From NCBI RefSeq assembly GCF_020054945.1, contig NZ_JAIHAU010000023.1, forward strand, positions 1 to 43,700: a stretch of 43,700 nt of DNA, read 5' to 3'. The notes under the pieces were generated by a model. That model had not been told where the DNA came from, ran no database searches, and saw only the letters and a program-made list of their open reading frames with translations. Below are positions 33,390 through 43,254 of this stretch, piece by piece; positions within the stretch are counted from its first letter, which is position 1; each line of letters opens with the position of its first letter. The stretch is from Mahella sp. GTDB lineage: Bacteria > Bacillota > Clostridia > Mahellales > Mahellaceae. Made by a program: the position numbers and the translations under genes.

Positions 33390-35138
33390 ATGAACCTGGC
33401 GTGCGTATGTCACAGAGCAGCAATGCCTATGGCATGGCCAATCGGCGAGAATGAACTGCGAGTGGTCCTTAAGGCTTGTAAGGATGACCTTAGTGGAGTT
33501 AATGTATACTATGGCGATAGATATGCCCCTTTAGGCAAGGATGACAGGCTACGTATGGATAAAGAGGCCTCGGATGGACTCTTTGATTACTTTACAGCAA
33601 GAATTCATACAGAGACAAGGAGAGTAAGGTATATATTTCGTCTTAGAAGCGACAAAGAGATAGTATGGTACACTGAAGAAGGTTTCAAGAACTCCAGGCC
33701 GCGTTCTGGCTATTTCCAGTATCCATATATTTGCCTTGCTGATATCATCAAAGAGCCGAGTTGGATAAGGGGAAGGACCATGTATCAGATATTCCCGGAT
33801 AGGTTCCATAATGGTAATACGGGTAACGATCCTAAGGGATGCCTTAAATGGGGCGTACCGCCTAAGGCGGACTCGTTCTTTGGTGGAGACCTAAAAGGGA
33901 TAACAGACAAGCTGGATTATCTTTCGCATCTGGGAATAGGAATAATATATATGACACCAATATTTCGTTCGCCATCAAACCACAAGTACGATACTATTGA
34001 TTATTATGATATAGACCCAGCCTTCGGTAGCAAGAAAGACCTCAAAATGCTGGTATGCGAGGCCCATGCGAGGGATATAAAAGTTATTTTGGACGGTGTG
34101 TTCAATCATTGTGGCAAGGATTTCTTTGCATTCCGCGATGTAGTGGATAAAGGTGAGAAGTCAAAATATAAAGATTGGTTTAATATATATAAATTTCCTG
34201 TATATGTGGGTGAAAACCCTAATTATGAGACATTTGCTAATGGTATATGGACGATGCCAAAGCTGATGACACAAAACCCAGAGGTAAGGGAGTATCTGCT
34301 AGATGTTGGCGAGTACTGGATAAGAGAGGCTGATATAGACGGCTGGAGGTTGGATGTAGCCAATGAGATAGACCATGCTTTTTGGAGAGAATTTAGAAAG
34401 CGCATTAAGGCAGTAAAGTCAGATGCCTTCATCATAGGTGAGGTATGGCACGACTCTTTGGAATGGCTTAGAGGAGATCAGTTCGATTCAGTGATGAACT
34501 ACCCATGGAGGGAGGCTGTTCTGGACTTTTTTGCCAGGGGGAATATAGATGCTGAAGGATTTGACAACAGATTGACAAGACTTCGTATGTCTTATCATAC
34601 TGACATATGGCCGGGGTTGCTGAACTTACTAGGAAGCCACGATACACCGAGGATAAAGACACTTTGCGGTGATGCAAGAAAATCTGCGTTGGCGGCTGTG
34701 TTCATGCTGACATATCACGGGTTGCCTATGGTCTATTATGGTGACGAGATAGGCATAAAGGGCAAAGGGGATCCTGATTGCCGCAGGACCTTCCCATGGG
34801 ACGAGAGAGTGTGGGATAATGAGCTTCGTGGGCTATATGAAAAGCTTATAAAGCTACGCAGAACATGTCCAGAAATGTCCGATGGAAATATAAAGACGAA
34901 GTATGCCAAGGGCAATGTATACGCATATACAAACAGCGATATATTTATCGTGATAAACAATTCCGGCGAGAGAATGTCAGTACCCTTGGTAGGAGTGGAG
35001 GTCGGATTGTCTACGGACATAATAAGCGGGAGAAAATATATGTTCGAAGAGAAACGGTCTATTGAAACAGAGCCTTACTCAGCGGCCGTGATTGTCCAGG
35101 ATAAGCATTTGGGAAGGATGATACACCAGCATGCTTAA
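33390..35138 (+). CDS. Intracellular neopullulanase/cyclomaltodextrinase-like GH13 enzyme
   Basis: This enzyme of 582 residues hydrolyses imported maltodextrins, cyclodextrins or pullulan fragments. An N-terminal CBM34-like domain (about residues 1-120) precedes the GH13 barrel: [37 protein letters not shown]. The catalytic residues are Asp322 in GWRLDVANE, Glu351 in IGEVWH and Asp418 in GSHDTPR. This arrangement is that of subfamily GH13_20. There is no signal peptide, in keeping with action on imported sugar. It lies 16 bp after malG and overlaps the next amylase reading frame by 8 bp. Confidence 0.9.
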   Translation: MNLACVCHRAAMPMAWPIGENELRVVLKACKDDLSGVNVYYGDRYAPLGKDDRLRMDKEASDGLFDYFTARIHTETRRVRYIFRLRSDKEIVWYTEEGFKNSRPRSGYFQYPYICLADIIKEPSWIRGRTMYQIFPDRFHNGNTGNDPKGCLKWGVPPKADSFFGGDLKGITDKLDYLSHLGIGIIYMTPIFRSPSNHKYDTIDYYDIDPAFGSKKDLKMLVCEAHARDIKVILDGVFNHCGKDFFAFRDVVDKGEKSKYKDWFNIYKFPVYVGENPNYETFANGIWTMPKLMTQNPEVREYLLDVGEYWIREADIDGWRLDVANEIDHAFWREFRKRIKAVKSDAFIIGEVWHDSLEWLRGDQFDSVMNYPWREAVLDFFARGNIDAEGFDNRLTRLRMSYHTDIWPGLLNLLGSHDTPRIKTLCGDARKSALAAVFMLTYHGLPMVYYGDEIGIKGKGDPDCRRTFPWDERVWDNELRGLYEKLIKLRRTCPEMSDGNIKTKYAKGNVYAYTNSDIFIVINNSGERMSVPLVGVEVGLSTDIISGRKYMFEEKRSIETEPYSAAVIVQDKHLGRMIHQHA

Positions 35139-36442
35139 AAGACATAGATATACAGCGTTTTTCCTTATATTAATTCTTGTATCTGTTGTATTTTCAGGAT
35201 GTGCCCAAACGACAAAGACAGACTGGGAAAGCCAAGTAATATACTTTATCATGACGGACAGATTCTATAATGGGGATACAACCAACGATATGGATGCCAA
35301 TCCGTCAGACCCTAAGGCATATCATGGTGGAGATCTGCAAGGTATTATAGATAAGCTTGACTATATAAAGGACCTAGGTGCTACGGCCATTTGGATAACG
35401 CCGGTTGTGGACAATGAAGAGGGGGGTTATCACGGTTACTGGGCTTATGATTTCGAAAGGGTAGATGAACACCTAGGTGATACAGCTAAGCTGAAGGAAC
35501 TGACGGATAAAGCTCATGACAAAGATATAAAAGTAATACTGGATATGGTGTTTAATCATACAGGCTATAATAGTCCATGGCTTAGCGATCCTGCCAAAAG
35601 CGATTGGTTTAATGAGAAAATGGATATTGTAAATTATAATAATCAGGAAGAAGTAGAAAAAGGATGGTTGTCTGGACTCCCGGATCTCAATCAGTCTAAT
35701 CCTGATGTGGAAAAATATCTTATAGATATGGCTATGAGCTGGATAGATGAGACGGGTATAGATGGTTTTAGGCTGGATACAGTAAGGCATGTTCCCAAGG
35801 AATTCTGGACCAAGCTCTCCCAAACTATAAAACAAAAGTATCCCGACTTTTTCCTATTGGGCGAGGTATGGGTCAATGATCCCGAACAATGTTATAGAGT
35901 TTGAGGATATGGTCTTTACTGATGCCGGGATGCTAGCAAATTTTTTGGACAATCATGATGTTCCTAGGTTTGTGAACCAAGCTGGCGAAAACAGTATAAA
36001 AAAGTTAAAAGCTGCCTTGACCTATCTCATGACCACCAGGGGTATACCGGTGATATACTACGGCACTGAGGCAGCCATGAACGGTGGAGCAGACCCAGAT
36101 AACCGCAGGGATATGGACTGGAATGAGGAACCAGTTCTAGCTGAATACTTAAAGCAACTATCAGGCATAAGGAGAGAAAACAGCGCATTTACACATGGCG
36201 ATTATATTTCCCTTGAGGGGAATGTCGTAGGTTTTATAAGAAAAGATGGAGATGAATATGCTATTGTGTTTATAAATAATACTGACAAAATAGTAGACGA
36301 AACTTTTGATTTACCCAATGATTTAGGTATAAAGGATGGCAAGCTGAAAGATTCTATCTCTGGTGTATCGCATATAGATATAAATGGAAATAAAGTGCAG
36401 GTGAAATTAGATCCTTATCAAACAGCGATATATGAGCCATGA
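35131..36442 (+). pseudogene. Lipoprotein alpha-amylase (GH13), disrupted by internal deletion and frameshift
   Basis: The first frame (35131-35904) encodes a lipoprotein signal with FSGC and the first part of a GH13 barrel: IYFIMTDRFYNGD, YHGGDLQGIIDKLDYIKDLG, DMVFNHTG, the nucleophile region GIDGFRLDTVRH and the acid/base region LLGEVWVNDPEQ, then a stop. The second frame (open from 35876) resumes with EFEDMVFTDAGMLANFLDNHD, holding the third catalytic Asp, then GIPVIYYGTE and a C-terminal domain. In intact relatives roughly 60 residues separate GEVW and NHD; here only about half remain, so about 100-120 bp seem to have been lost out of frame. Neither piece has all three catalytic residues. 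A sequencing error alone would not explain the shortening. Confidence 0.8.
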
Positions 36443-36761
36443 TATGATAGTAGCGTCCGATATCAAAAAGATGAGTCATCTGGAGCTGCTTTACACTTGC
36501 ATATCAAATATGGCCAATCTTTTTGCTGCAGGCTTTCCGGAAGCGCTTCCGGAAAGCCTGCAGCACTACTGCAATAAGGATGATTGGAACGTTGTGATTT
36601 ACTATAACCAAAGCGAAAAAACATTGGACAGCATTGAGCAGGTATTGAAGGATGCCGCAGAGCTTCTGCCGTTATGCGCCGGGAAATTCGATGACGCCTT
36701 AATTAATATATCAAACATATTAAAAAAATTTAGAGGTAGAGGAGGACTTAAACATGAGTAA
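36432..36761 (+). CDS. Small protein of unknown function
   Basis: The 109-residue frame overlaps the amylase end by 11 bp and the next gene start by 8 bp, so it appears fitted into the operon. I do not recognise a family. It looks soluble and mainly helical (SEKTLDSIEQVLKDAAELL, DDALINISNILKKF), with three Cys and no signal peptide. No Shine-Dalgarno stands before the ATG at 36432; ATGs at 36444 and 36471 are alternatives. Its codons for residues 31-45 fall in a 42-bp perfect palindrome. The overlaps favour a real gene, but the evidence is modest. Confidence 0.55.
   Translation: MSHDMIVASDIKKMSHLELLYTCISNMANLFAAGFPEALPESLQHYCNKDDWNVVIYYNQSEKTLDSIEQVLKDAAELLPLCAGKFDDALINISNILKKFRGRGGLKHE
36524..36565. 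repeat. 42-bp perfect palindrome within a coding sequence
   Basis: The arm GCTGCAGGCTTTCCGGAAGC (36525-36544) is followed without a spacer by its exact reverse complement (36545-36564), and the flanking T at 36524 pairs with A at 36565. The total length is 14 codons. It is not followed by a T-run. Confidence 0.95.
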
Positions 36762-37806
36762 ACCGAGAAAAGCTGAGAGCATAACATTATTGCTGGCATT
36801 GGCTTTCGTATTTACTAGCCTATTCAGTGGTATAGGAGCTGTAGGGTTTGCTGCTGATGAAGGCACAAGATTATACGGCAGTGACAGGTATGAAACAGCC
36901 GCAGAAATCAGTCAGAAAGGATGGAAGTCATCTGATAGTGTTGTATTGGTAAGTGGTCAGGATTTCCCGGATGCTTTAGTTGCAGGGCCGCTGGCTCAGA
37001 AACTGGATGCACCAATTCTTCTTACAATGAAGGATAAACTGCCAGATGTTACCAAAGATGAGATAGATAGGCTAGACGCTAAGAAGGTATACATAGTGGG
37101 TGGTACTGCTGCTGTAAGTGAAGATGTGGCTGATACGATCGATAAGCCCGTAAAGCGCATATGTGGCAACGATAAGCATGAAACAGCTGTAGCTGTAGCT
37201 AAGGAGCTGAAAGATTTGGGCGTTTCAACCGATGGTGTCATAATAACGCGCAGTGACGATTATGCTGATGCTTTAGCCGCAGCAGCTGTAAAACCTGCAT
37301 TGCCCATATTGTTTGCTGGTTCGCATACAGACACATTGCTTCCAGAAACTACAGAGAATGCTTTGGTAGATCTTGGCGTAAAGGATGTTGTCATAGTAGG
37401 TGATATAGGTGCTGTGTCTGAGGCTATAGAAGAGCAGATCGGTAATGTGGTATCCTATGTTTTCCGCGTGGGTGGCGATGATAGATTTAAGACTGCTGCG
37501 CAAATAGCCGCTGCATTTGTGCCTGACGATGGATATAAGGGTGTTGTGTTAGCCACTGGTAAGGATTATCCTGATGCTTTGGCAGGCGGCCCATACGCTG
37601 CTAAAAACGGTTATGCCCTGTTGCTGACCGGCGATGCCCGTAATCCTGTAGACGATACTGTAATAGACCTTATAAGGGATAATACCGCTATAATGGCCGA
37701 TGTTATAGTGATATTGGGAGGGCCAAAGGTTGTGCCGGATAAGGCAGTATCAGATGTTATAGATGCTGGTGAAGCCAACGGACTGAGCACCATAGACGTT
37801 TATTAG
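36754..37806 (+). CDS. Secreted cell-wall-binding repeat 2 (CWB2) protein
   Basis: A signal peptide (basic start, hydrophobic LLLALAFVFTSLFSGIGAVG, likely cut after GFA) precedes three repeats of the CWB2 family at about residues 38-135, 136-235 and 238-340. Each begins like RLYGSDRYETAAEIS, RICGNDKHETAVAVA or RVGGDDRFKTAAQIA and contains DALAAG/DALVAG and VYIVGGTAAVS/VIVGDIGAVS. CWB2 modules hold proteins to wall polymers in clostridia. No catalytic domain is attached, so it may be a surface-layer or scaffold protein. AGAGGAGGAC precedes the ATG. It is the last gene before the IS remnant. Confidence 0.88.
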   Translation: MSKPRKAESITLLLALAFVFTSLFSGIGAVGFAADEGTRLYGSDRYETAAEISQKGWKSSDSVVLVSGQDFPDALVAGPLAQKLDAPILLTMKDKLPDVTKDEIDRLDAKKVYIVGGTAAVSEDVADTIDKPVKRICGNDKHETAVAVAKELKDLGVSTDGVIITRSDDYADALAAAAVKPALPILFAGSHTDTLLPETTENALVDLGVKDVVIVGDIGAVSEAIEEQIGNVVSYVFRVGGDDRFKTAAQIAAAFVPDDGYKGVVLATGKDYPDALAGGPYAAKNGYALLLTGDARNPVDDTVIDLIRDNTAIMADVIVILGGPKVVPDKAVSDVIDAGEANGLSTIDVY

Positions 37807-37808
37807 TA

Positions 37809-37960
37809 TGCGATCGTCAACGCATTTTTGAGCCACCTTTGCGTGATTTAAATAAATATATGTGCTCTGAAGGCTAAGCGCTTTGCCAAAGCTGCCGTCA
37901 GCAGAACCGTCGATTGCAGCGTACCAATGAGATATTGGACAAAGCCGCTGTTACATAGGC
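37809..37960 (-). mobile_element. IS21-like element remnant: terminal repeat and degraded istB tail
   Basis: TGCGATCGTCAA (37809-37820) and TTTTTGAGCCACC (37825-37837) match the element end at 43255-43306. Read on the minus strand, the DNA from about 37950 to the stop at 37848 encodes a degraded IstB C-terminus, with LLTAALAKRLAFRAHI recognisable against LTAALIDRLTFRSHI of the copy at the right edge. Upstream istB and all of istA are absent, so this is a relic. Confidence 0.75.
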
Positions 37961-38219
37961 TAGAAGCAAAGTAAAGAGCAATAGTAATATTTAATTGACA
38001 AGGTACAAAGCCGCGAAGATATGAGCGGGCGCTTACTGCGTAGCAGCAAGCCTTGGAGATAATACTGGCAGCCTCTACAAATATTATTTATACGAGGCAG
38101 CTGGTGTAAATAGGGCAAGTACTCTCATTTGCTCTCATTTTCAGAATCGATGAAAATAGGAGCAATCCTGAGAACGAGAGAGAAAAATAAATCAAAATAT
38201 TAAGATAGGGGGATTATAG
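37961..38219 (+). other. Upstream region of the amylopullulanase gene, with hairpins
   Basis: About 260 bp without a coding frame. TTGACA at 37995-38000 is followed at 17 bp only by GATATG, a weak -10. Inverted repeats include GCTTACTGC/GCAGCAAGC (one mismatch) around 38031-38051, GCAGCCTC/GAGGCAGC (one mismatch) around 38071-38104, and a long stem TTGCTC...GAGCAA with inner ATTTTC/GAAAAT at 38129-38165. AGGGGG (38207-38212) is the ribosome site for the ATG at 38220. Confidence 0.5.
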
Positions 38220-41200
38220 ATGTTTAAAAAGAAGGCTTTAGGATTTTTGTTGGCTTTTCTTTTAGTCTTTACAGCAGTATTTGGCACAATGCCTTTGGAA
38301 TTTGCAAAGGCTGAGACAGATGCAGCACCAGCGATAGCCAATGTTGTTGGCAGTTTTCAATCCGAACTTGGAGATTCTGACGACTGGGATATAAATAGTG
38401 CTAAAACGATAATGACATATAAAGGTGATGGCTTTTATGAATTTACTACTCCAGTTGAGCTGCCTGCGAGTGATTATGAGTATAAAGTTTGTCTTAATCA
38501 TTCATGGGACGGTGGAGGAATTCCTTCACAAGCTAATTTAAGCTTCCATCTTGATTCAGATTCTGTAGTAACTTTTTATTACAATTACAACACTTCAAGC
38601 GTTACCGATTCCACAAAATATACACCAATTTCCGAAGAAAATCTTCCAAGGCTTGTAGGGAGCATGCAGTCCGAAATAGGGGCAGGCAGTGATTGGTCTC
38701 CTGACACATCGACTGCTATAATGAGGGACTATAAGTTCGATAATGTTTACGCATACACCGCAAACGTTCCAAAAGGGAACTATGAATTTAAAGTTGCTTT
38801 GGGCCCATCATGGGATACAAATTATGGCTTAAATGGGCAACAAGGTGGTTCGAATATCCCTTTGAATGTGGTCGATGATAGTAAAATTACATTTTATTAT
38901 GATTCGATTTCACATAATATATGGACAGACTATAATCCACCTATTGTAGGCCCTGATAATAATATATATTATGATAATTTAAAACATGATACACACGATT
39001 CATTCTTCCGCTCGCCTTTCGGTGCAATAAAAGTTGGAGATACTGTGACATTGAGAATACAAACAAAAAGCCATGATATTGAATCAGCTAAAATTTCTTG
39101 TTGGGATGATATTAAAAAAACAAGGACAGAAGTCCCGATGTACAGCATTGGCCAAAGCCCCGACGGGAGATACGAATATTGGGAAGTTAACTTAAGTTTC
39201 GATAGCCCCACAAGAATTTGGTATTACTTTATACTTAAAGATGGAACAAAAACTGCTTATTATGGAGATAACGATGAACAACTGGGTGGCGTAGGTAAAG
39301 CCACAGATACCGTAAATAAAGACTTCGAACTTACTGTCTACGATAAAAATTTAGACACCCCAGATTGGATGAAAGGGGCAGTAATGTATCAAATATTCCC
39401 CGACAGGTTCTTTAATGGGGATTCTTCAAATGACCAGTTAAAGGAATACAGCAGGGGCTTTGATCCTGTTGAATATCGTAGTGGCGGACTCCCAGATAAT
39501 CCAGATAATAAAAATAAACCGGGATATACGGGAGATGGTATATGGTCAAATGACTTCTTTGGCGGTGATTTAAAAGGTATAGATGATAAATTGGATTATT
39601 TAAAAGACCTTGGCATATCAGTCATTTACCTCAATCCAATTTTTCAATCGCCTTCTAATCACAGGTACGATACAAGTGATTACACGAAAATAGACGAACT
39701 ATTAGGAGATTTACCTGCTTTTAAAAAGCTCATGGAAGATGCACATGCGAAAGGGATCAAGGTAATACTTGATGGCGTCTTCAATCATACAAGTGATGAT
39801 AGCATTTACTTCGATAGATATGGCAAATACTTAAATACCGAAGTTTTAGGTGCTTATCAAGCATGGAAACAAGGAGATCAGTCAAAATCTCCGTATGGTG
39901 ACTGGTATGAGATAAAGCCTGACGGCAGCTATGAAGGATGGTGGGGATATGACAGTTTACCTGTAATAAGGCAGATAAACGGCAGCGAATATAATGTCAA
40001 AAGTTGGGCAGATTTTATTATAAATAACTCTAATGCAATATCTAAATATTGGTTAAATCCTGAAGGTGATAAAAATTTAGGCGCGGATGGTTGGAGATTA
40101 GATGTCGCGAATGAAGTTGCTCACGATTTTTGGGTTCATTTTAGGGGTTCAATTAATAGTGTGAAGCAAAATGCTCCAATGGTTGCAGAAAATTGGAATG
40201 ATGCTTCACTTGATTTACTGGGAGATTCTTTTAACTCTGTTATGAACTACCTCTTTAGAAATGCCGTAATTGATTTTATCTTGAATGAATCATTTAATGA
40301 CGGCAATGGTGTCCATAATCCTATAGATGCGGCTAAGCTCGACCAAAGGCTTACGAGCATATATGAGAGGTATCCTCTTCCGGTGTTTTATTCTACTATG
40401 AATCTTTTAGATTCTCATGACACCATGAGGATATTAACAGTATTTGGATATAACTCTGCAGACGAAAATCAAAATTCTCAGGAAGCAAAAGACCTTGCGG
40501 TTAAAAGGCTTAAACTTGCCGCGATAATGCAAATGGGTTATCCAGGTATGCCTTCCATTTATTATGGAGATGAGGCAGGCCAATCTGGAGGAAAAGACCC
40601 GGATAATAGAAGGATGTTCCCTTGGGGAGCGGAAGACACAAATTTGCAAGCTTTCTTTAAGAATATTTCAAATATAAGAAATAAAAACCAAGTTTTAAAA
40701 ACAGGAGACCTTGGAACACTTTATGCAAAAGGCGATGTCTATGCATTTGGAAGGAAAATCACAAATGGAAAAGATGCTTTTGGGAAATCGTATCCTGATA
40801 GTGCAGCTATTGTTGTAATAAATAAAGGTAACGAAAAGCAAGTGCCTATAGATACAACTAAGTTTATAAGAGATGAAGTTGTTTTTACAGATGCCCTAAG
40901 CGGCAAGACGTACACGGTTCATGATGGCCAAATTTTTGTAGAAGTTGGATCAATGAATGGGGCAATACTTATTTCAGATTCAAGCCAGGATTTGACTGCG
41001 CCTCAGCCAATAGCAGACCTTAAAGCAGTTTCAGAGAATAGCAAAGTGGAGCTTTCATGGAGTGCGGTAGATGAAGCAGAAAGTTATAATGTTTACCGTT
41101 CTACAGTTAAGGGTGGATTATATAAAAAAATAGCTTCAAATGTTAAGCAAACCACCTATACTGATACAGAGGTTACTAACGGCCTAAAGTACGTTTATGC

Positions 41201-43196
41201 TGTAACCACTGCAGATAGTTATAGAAATGAAAGTGCTTTAAGCAACGAAGTTGAGGCATATCCAGCATTTTCTATTGGCTGGGCAGGAAATATGAATCAA
41301 GTTGAAGAACATAAAATAGGCGTAAATAATCCAGTTGAGGTATATGCTGAAGTGTTTGCCGAAGGACTAACAAATAAAACTGGCCAAGGAGAAAATATAA
41401 TTGCCCAGCTAGGATATAAGTATAGTGGAAATGGTGAGCAAGACGCTACACGCAATAAAGTGGAAGGTGCTGAAATAAGTAATGACTGGAAATGGGTTAA
41501 TGCACAATATGTAGGGGACTCTGGAAATAATGATAAATATATGGCTAAATTTACGCCGGATATGGTAGGCACATGGGAATATATTATGAGATTCTCTTCC
41601 AACCAAGGTCATGATTGGATATCTACAAAAGGACAAGATGGGCAAACAGATGAATCAAAACAGTTTGTTGTCATTCCATCAGATGATACCGAAATACCTG
41701 CAGCTCCAGAATTACAACAACCTGGAATTGAGTCCTCAAGAGTTGCGCTTAATTGGAGTCAATCAACTGATAATGTTAATATTTACGGCTATGAAATCTA
41801 CAAGTCTTCAAGTGAAGAAGGTCCATTTATAAAGATTGCAGCCGTGTCCGACAGTGTGTATAACTACGTAGATACAGATGTAGTAAATGGCAATGAGTAT
41901 TATTATAAAGTCGTGGCAGTTGATACATCCTATAATAGGACAGCATCAAATACAGTAAAAGCGACACCTGATATAATACCTATAGAAGTGACATTTAATG
42001 TCACAGTACCGGATTACACTCCTGATGATGGTGTAAATATTGCCGGCGGTTTTCCTGATGCTTCCTGGAATCCAGGAGCTCAGCAAATGACAAAGATAGG
42101 ACCTAACACATACAGCATTAAGTTAATTTTAAATGAAGGTATACAAATTGAATATAAATATGCGAGAGGCAGCTGGGATAAGGTGGAAAAAGGTGAATAC
42201 GGCAATGAAATTAACAACAGGAAAATAACTGTTGTTAATCAAGGTTCAAATAAAATGGTTGTAAATGATACAGTACAAAGATGGCGTGATTTGCCTGTAT
42301 ATATCTATTCCCCAAAAGACAAAACCACTGTTGATGCAAATACGAGTGAAATAGAGATTAAAGGCAATACTTACAAAGGTGCAAAAGTAACTATAAATAA
42401 TGAATCTTTTGTACAACAAGAGAATGGTATATTTACAAAGATAGTTCCATTAGAATATGGTGTAAATACTATTAAAATACATGTAGAACCAAATGCTAAC
42501 GAGGATAATGAACTTACAAAAGATATAACAATAACTGTTACGAGGCAGAAGTCCGCTCAAGTGATTGAACCTACTCCTGTCCCGCCAACAGGAACAACTG
42601 AACCGCCTCAAGAAGTTTCACAAGGCAAAGTAGTTGTAGAAAATAACACAACAACACTTATAATAGATGAAGCCAAAGTATTAAATAACATAAAAGATAC
42701 TGCAAATAAAGAAATACAATTTAACTTGACGAATATAGGGACTACGCCGCAAAAAGCGTTAGAGATACCTGTATCTGTGCTTAATTTAATAGAAGAGAAC
42801 AATAAAAACGTAGTAGTAAAATCGGACGAAATAACTCTTCAATTGGATGCAAAAACTTGGGGAGCATCAAAAGAAGCAATTGATCTAATAAACAAAGCAA
42901 GGGCAATAAAACTTAACATAAACAACAGAGGCAAAAATGAAGCAGTATCTTTCAAACCAATAACAAGCGCCTATGAAATAACAATAAAAGCAGGAGACAA
43001 AGACATAAAATTAGGTTGTCCAGTAAAAATGACATTTGATATAAAAGGCGCAAAAAATATAAGAAGAGCAAGAGTATACTCTTCAAAAGATAAGATAAAT
43101 CAATGGAAATACGTAGGAGGGAAAATTGACAATAACACGATAACTTTTGAAGTCAAAAACTTCTTAACTTATGAAGTTTTTGAATATAACAGATAA
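38220..43196 (+). CDS. apu: Secreted amylopullulanase (multi-domain GH13)
   Basis: This 1658-residue enzyme should cut alpha-1,4 and alpha-1,6 bonds of starch and pullulan outside the cell. Order of parts: signal peptide ending AKA at residue 31; two X25-like modules ([17 protein letters not shown] and [17 protein letters not shown], about 40-125 and 143-225); CBM34-like domain (about 245-355); GH13 barrel (about 385-870) with Asp628 in GWRLDVANE, Glu657 in VAENWN and Asp734 in LLDSHDT; fibronectin III (about 925-1005); an amylopullulanase-type module; second fibronectin III (about 1156-1250); CBM20/48-like starch-binding module (about 1253-1350); Ig-like domain; Pro/Thr linker near 1450; and a C-terminal domain. 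No SLH or sortase anchor is seen. The DNA is clearly AT-richer than the core genes. Confidence 0.93.
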   Translation: MFKKKALGFLLAFLLVFTAVFGTMPLEFAKAETDAAPAIANVVGSFQSELGDSDDWDINSAKTIMTYKGDGFYEFTTPVELPASDYEYKVCLNHSWDGGGIPSQANLSFHLDSDSVVTFYYNYNTSSVTDSTKYTPISEENLPRLVGSMQSEIGAGSDWSPDTSTAIMRDYKFDNVYAYTANVPKGNYEFKVALGPSWDTNYGLNGQQGGSNIPLNVVDDSKITFYYDSISHNIWTDYNPPIVGPDNNIYYDNLKHDTHDSFFRSPFGAIKVGDTVTLRIQTKSHDIESAKISCWDDIKKTRTEVPMYSIGQSPDGRYEYWEVNLSFDSPTRIWYYFILKDGTKTAYYGDNDEQLGGVGKATDTVNKDFELTVYDKNLDTPDWMKGAVMYQIFPDRFFNGDSSNDQLKEYSRGFDPVEYRSGGLPDNPDNKNKPGYTGDGIWSNDFFGGDLKGIDDKLDYLKDLGISVIYLNPIFQSPSNHRYDTSDYTKIDELLGDLPAFKKLMEDAHAKGIKVILDGVFNHTSDDSIYFDRYGKYLNTEVLGAYQAWKQGDQSKSPYGDWYEIKPDGSYEGWWGYDSLPVIRQINGSEYNVKSWADFIINNSNAISKYWLNPEGDKNLGADGWRLDVANEVAHDFWVHFRGSINSVKQNAPMVAENWNDASLDLLGDSFNSVMNYLFRNAVIDFILNESFNDGNGVHNPIDAAKLDQRLTSIYERYPLPVFYSTMNLLDSHDTMRILTVFGYNSADENQNSQEAKDLAVKRLKLAAIMQMGYPGMPSIYYGDEAGQSGGKDPDNRRMFPWGAEDTNLQAFFKNISNIRNKNQVLKTGDLGTLYAKGDVYAFGRKITNGKDAFGKSYPDSAAIVVINKGNEKQVPIDTTKFIRDEVVFTDALSGKTYTVHDGQIFVEVGSMNGAILISDSSQDLTAPQPIADLKAVSENSKVELSWSAVDEAESYNVYRSTVKGGLYKKIASNVKQTTYTDTEVTNGLKYVYAVTTADSYRNESALSNEVEAYPAFSIGWAGNMNQVEEHKIGVNNPVEVYAEVFAEGLTNKTGQGENIIAQLGYKYSGNGEQDATRNKVEGAEISNDWKWVNAQYVGDSGNNDKYMAKFTPDMVGTWEYIMRFSSNQGHDWISTKGQDGQTDESKQFVVIPSDDTEIPAAPELQQPGIESSRVALNWSQSTDNVNIYGYEIYKSSSEEGPFIKIAAVSDSVYNYVDTDVVNGNEYYYKVVAVDTSYNRTASNTVKATPDIIPIEVTFNVTVPDYTPDDGVNIAGGFPDASWNPGAQQMTKIGPNTYSIKLILNEGIQIEYKYARGSWDKVEKGEYGNEINNRKITVVNQGSNKMVVNDTVQRWRDLPVYIYSPKDKTTVDANTSEIEIKGNTYKGAKVTINNESFVQQENGIFTKIVPLEYGVNTIKIHVEPNANEDNELTKDITITVTRQKSAQVIEPTPVPPTGTTEPPQEVSQGKVVVENNTTTLIIDEAKVLNNIKDTANKEIQFNLTNIGTTPQKALEIPVSVLNLIEENNKNVVVKSDEITLQLDAKTWGASKEAIDLINKARAIKLNINNRGKNEAVSFKPITSAYEITIKAGDKDIKLGCPVKMTFDIKGAKNIRRARVYSSKDKINQWKYVGGKIDNNTITFEVKNFLTYEVFEYNR

Positions 43197-43254
43197 ATAT
43201 AACAAAGAATTAAAATATGTTACAAAATACTGTTTTTACAATACCACCATAAAA

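Noticed and set aside
35876-36442. Second part of the amylase as an independent gene
   Set aside because: It begins in the middle of a GH13 barrel, lacks the nucleophile and acid/base residues, and its ATG is simply an out-of-frame codon of the first part.
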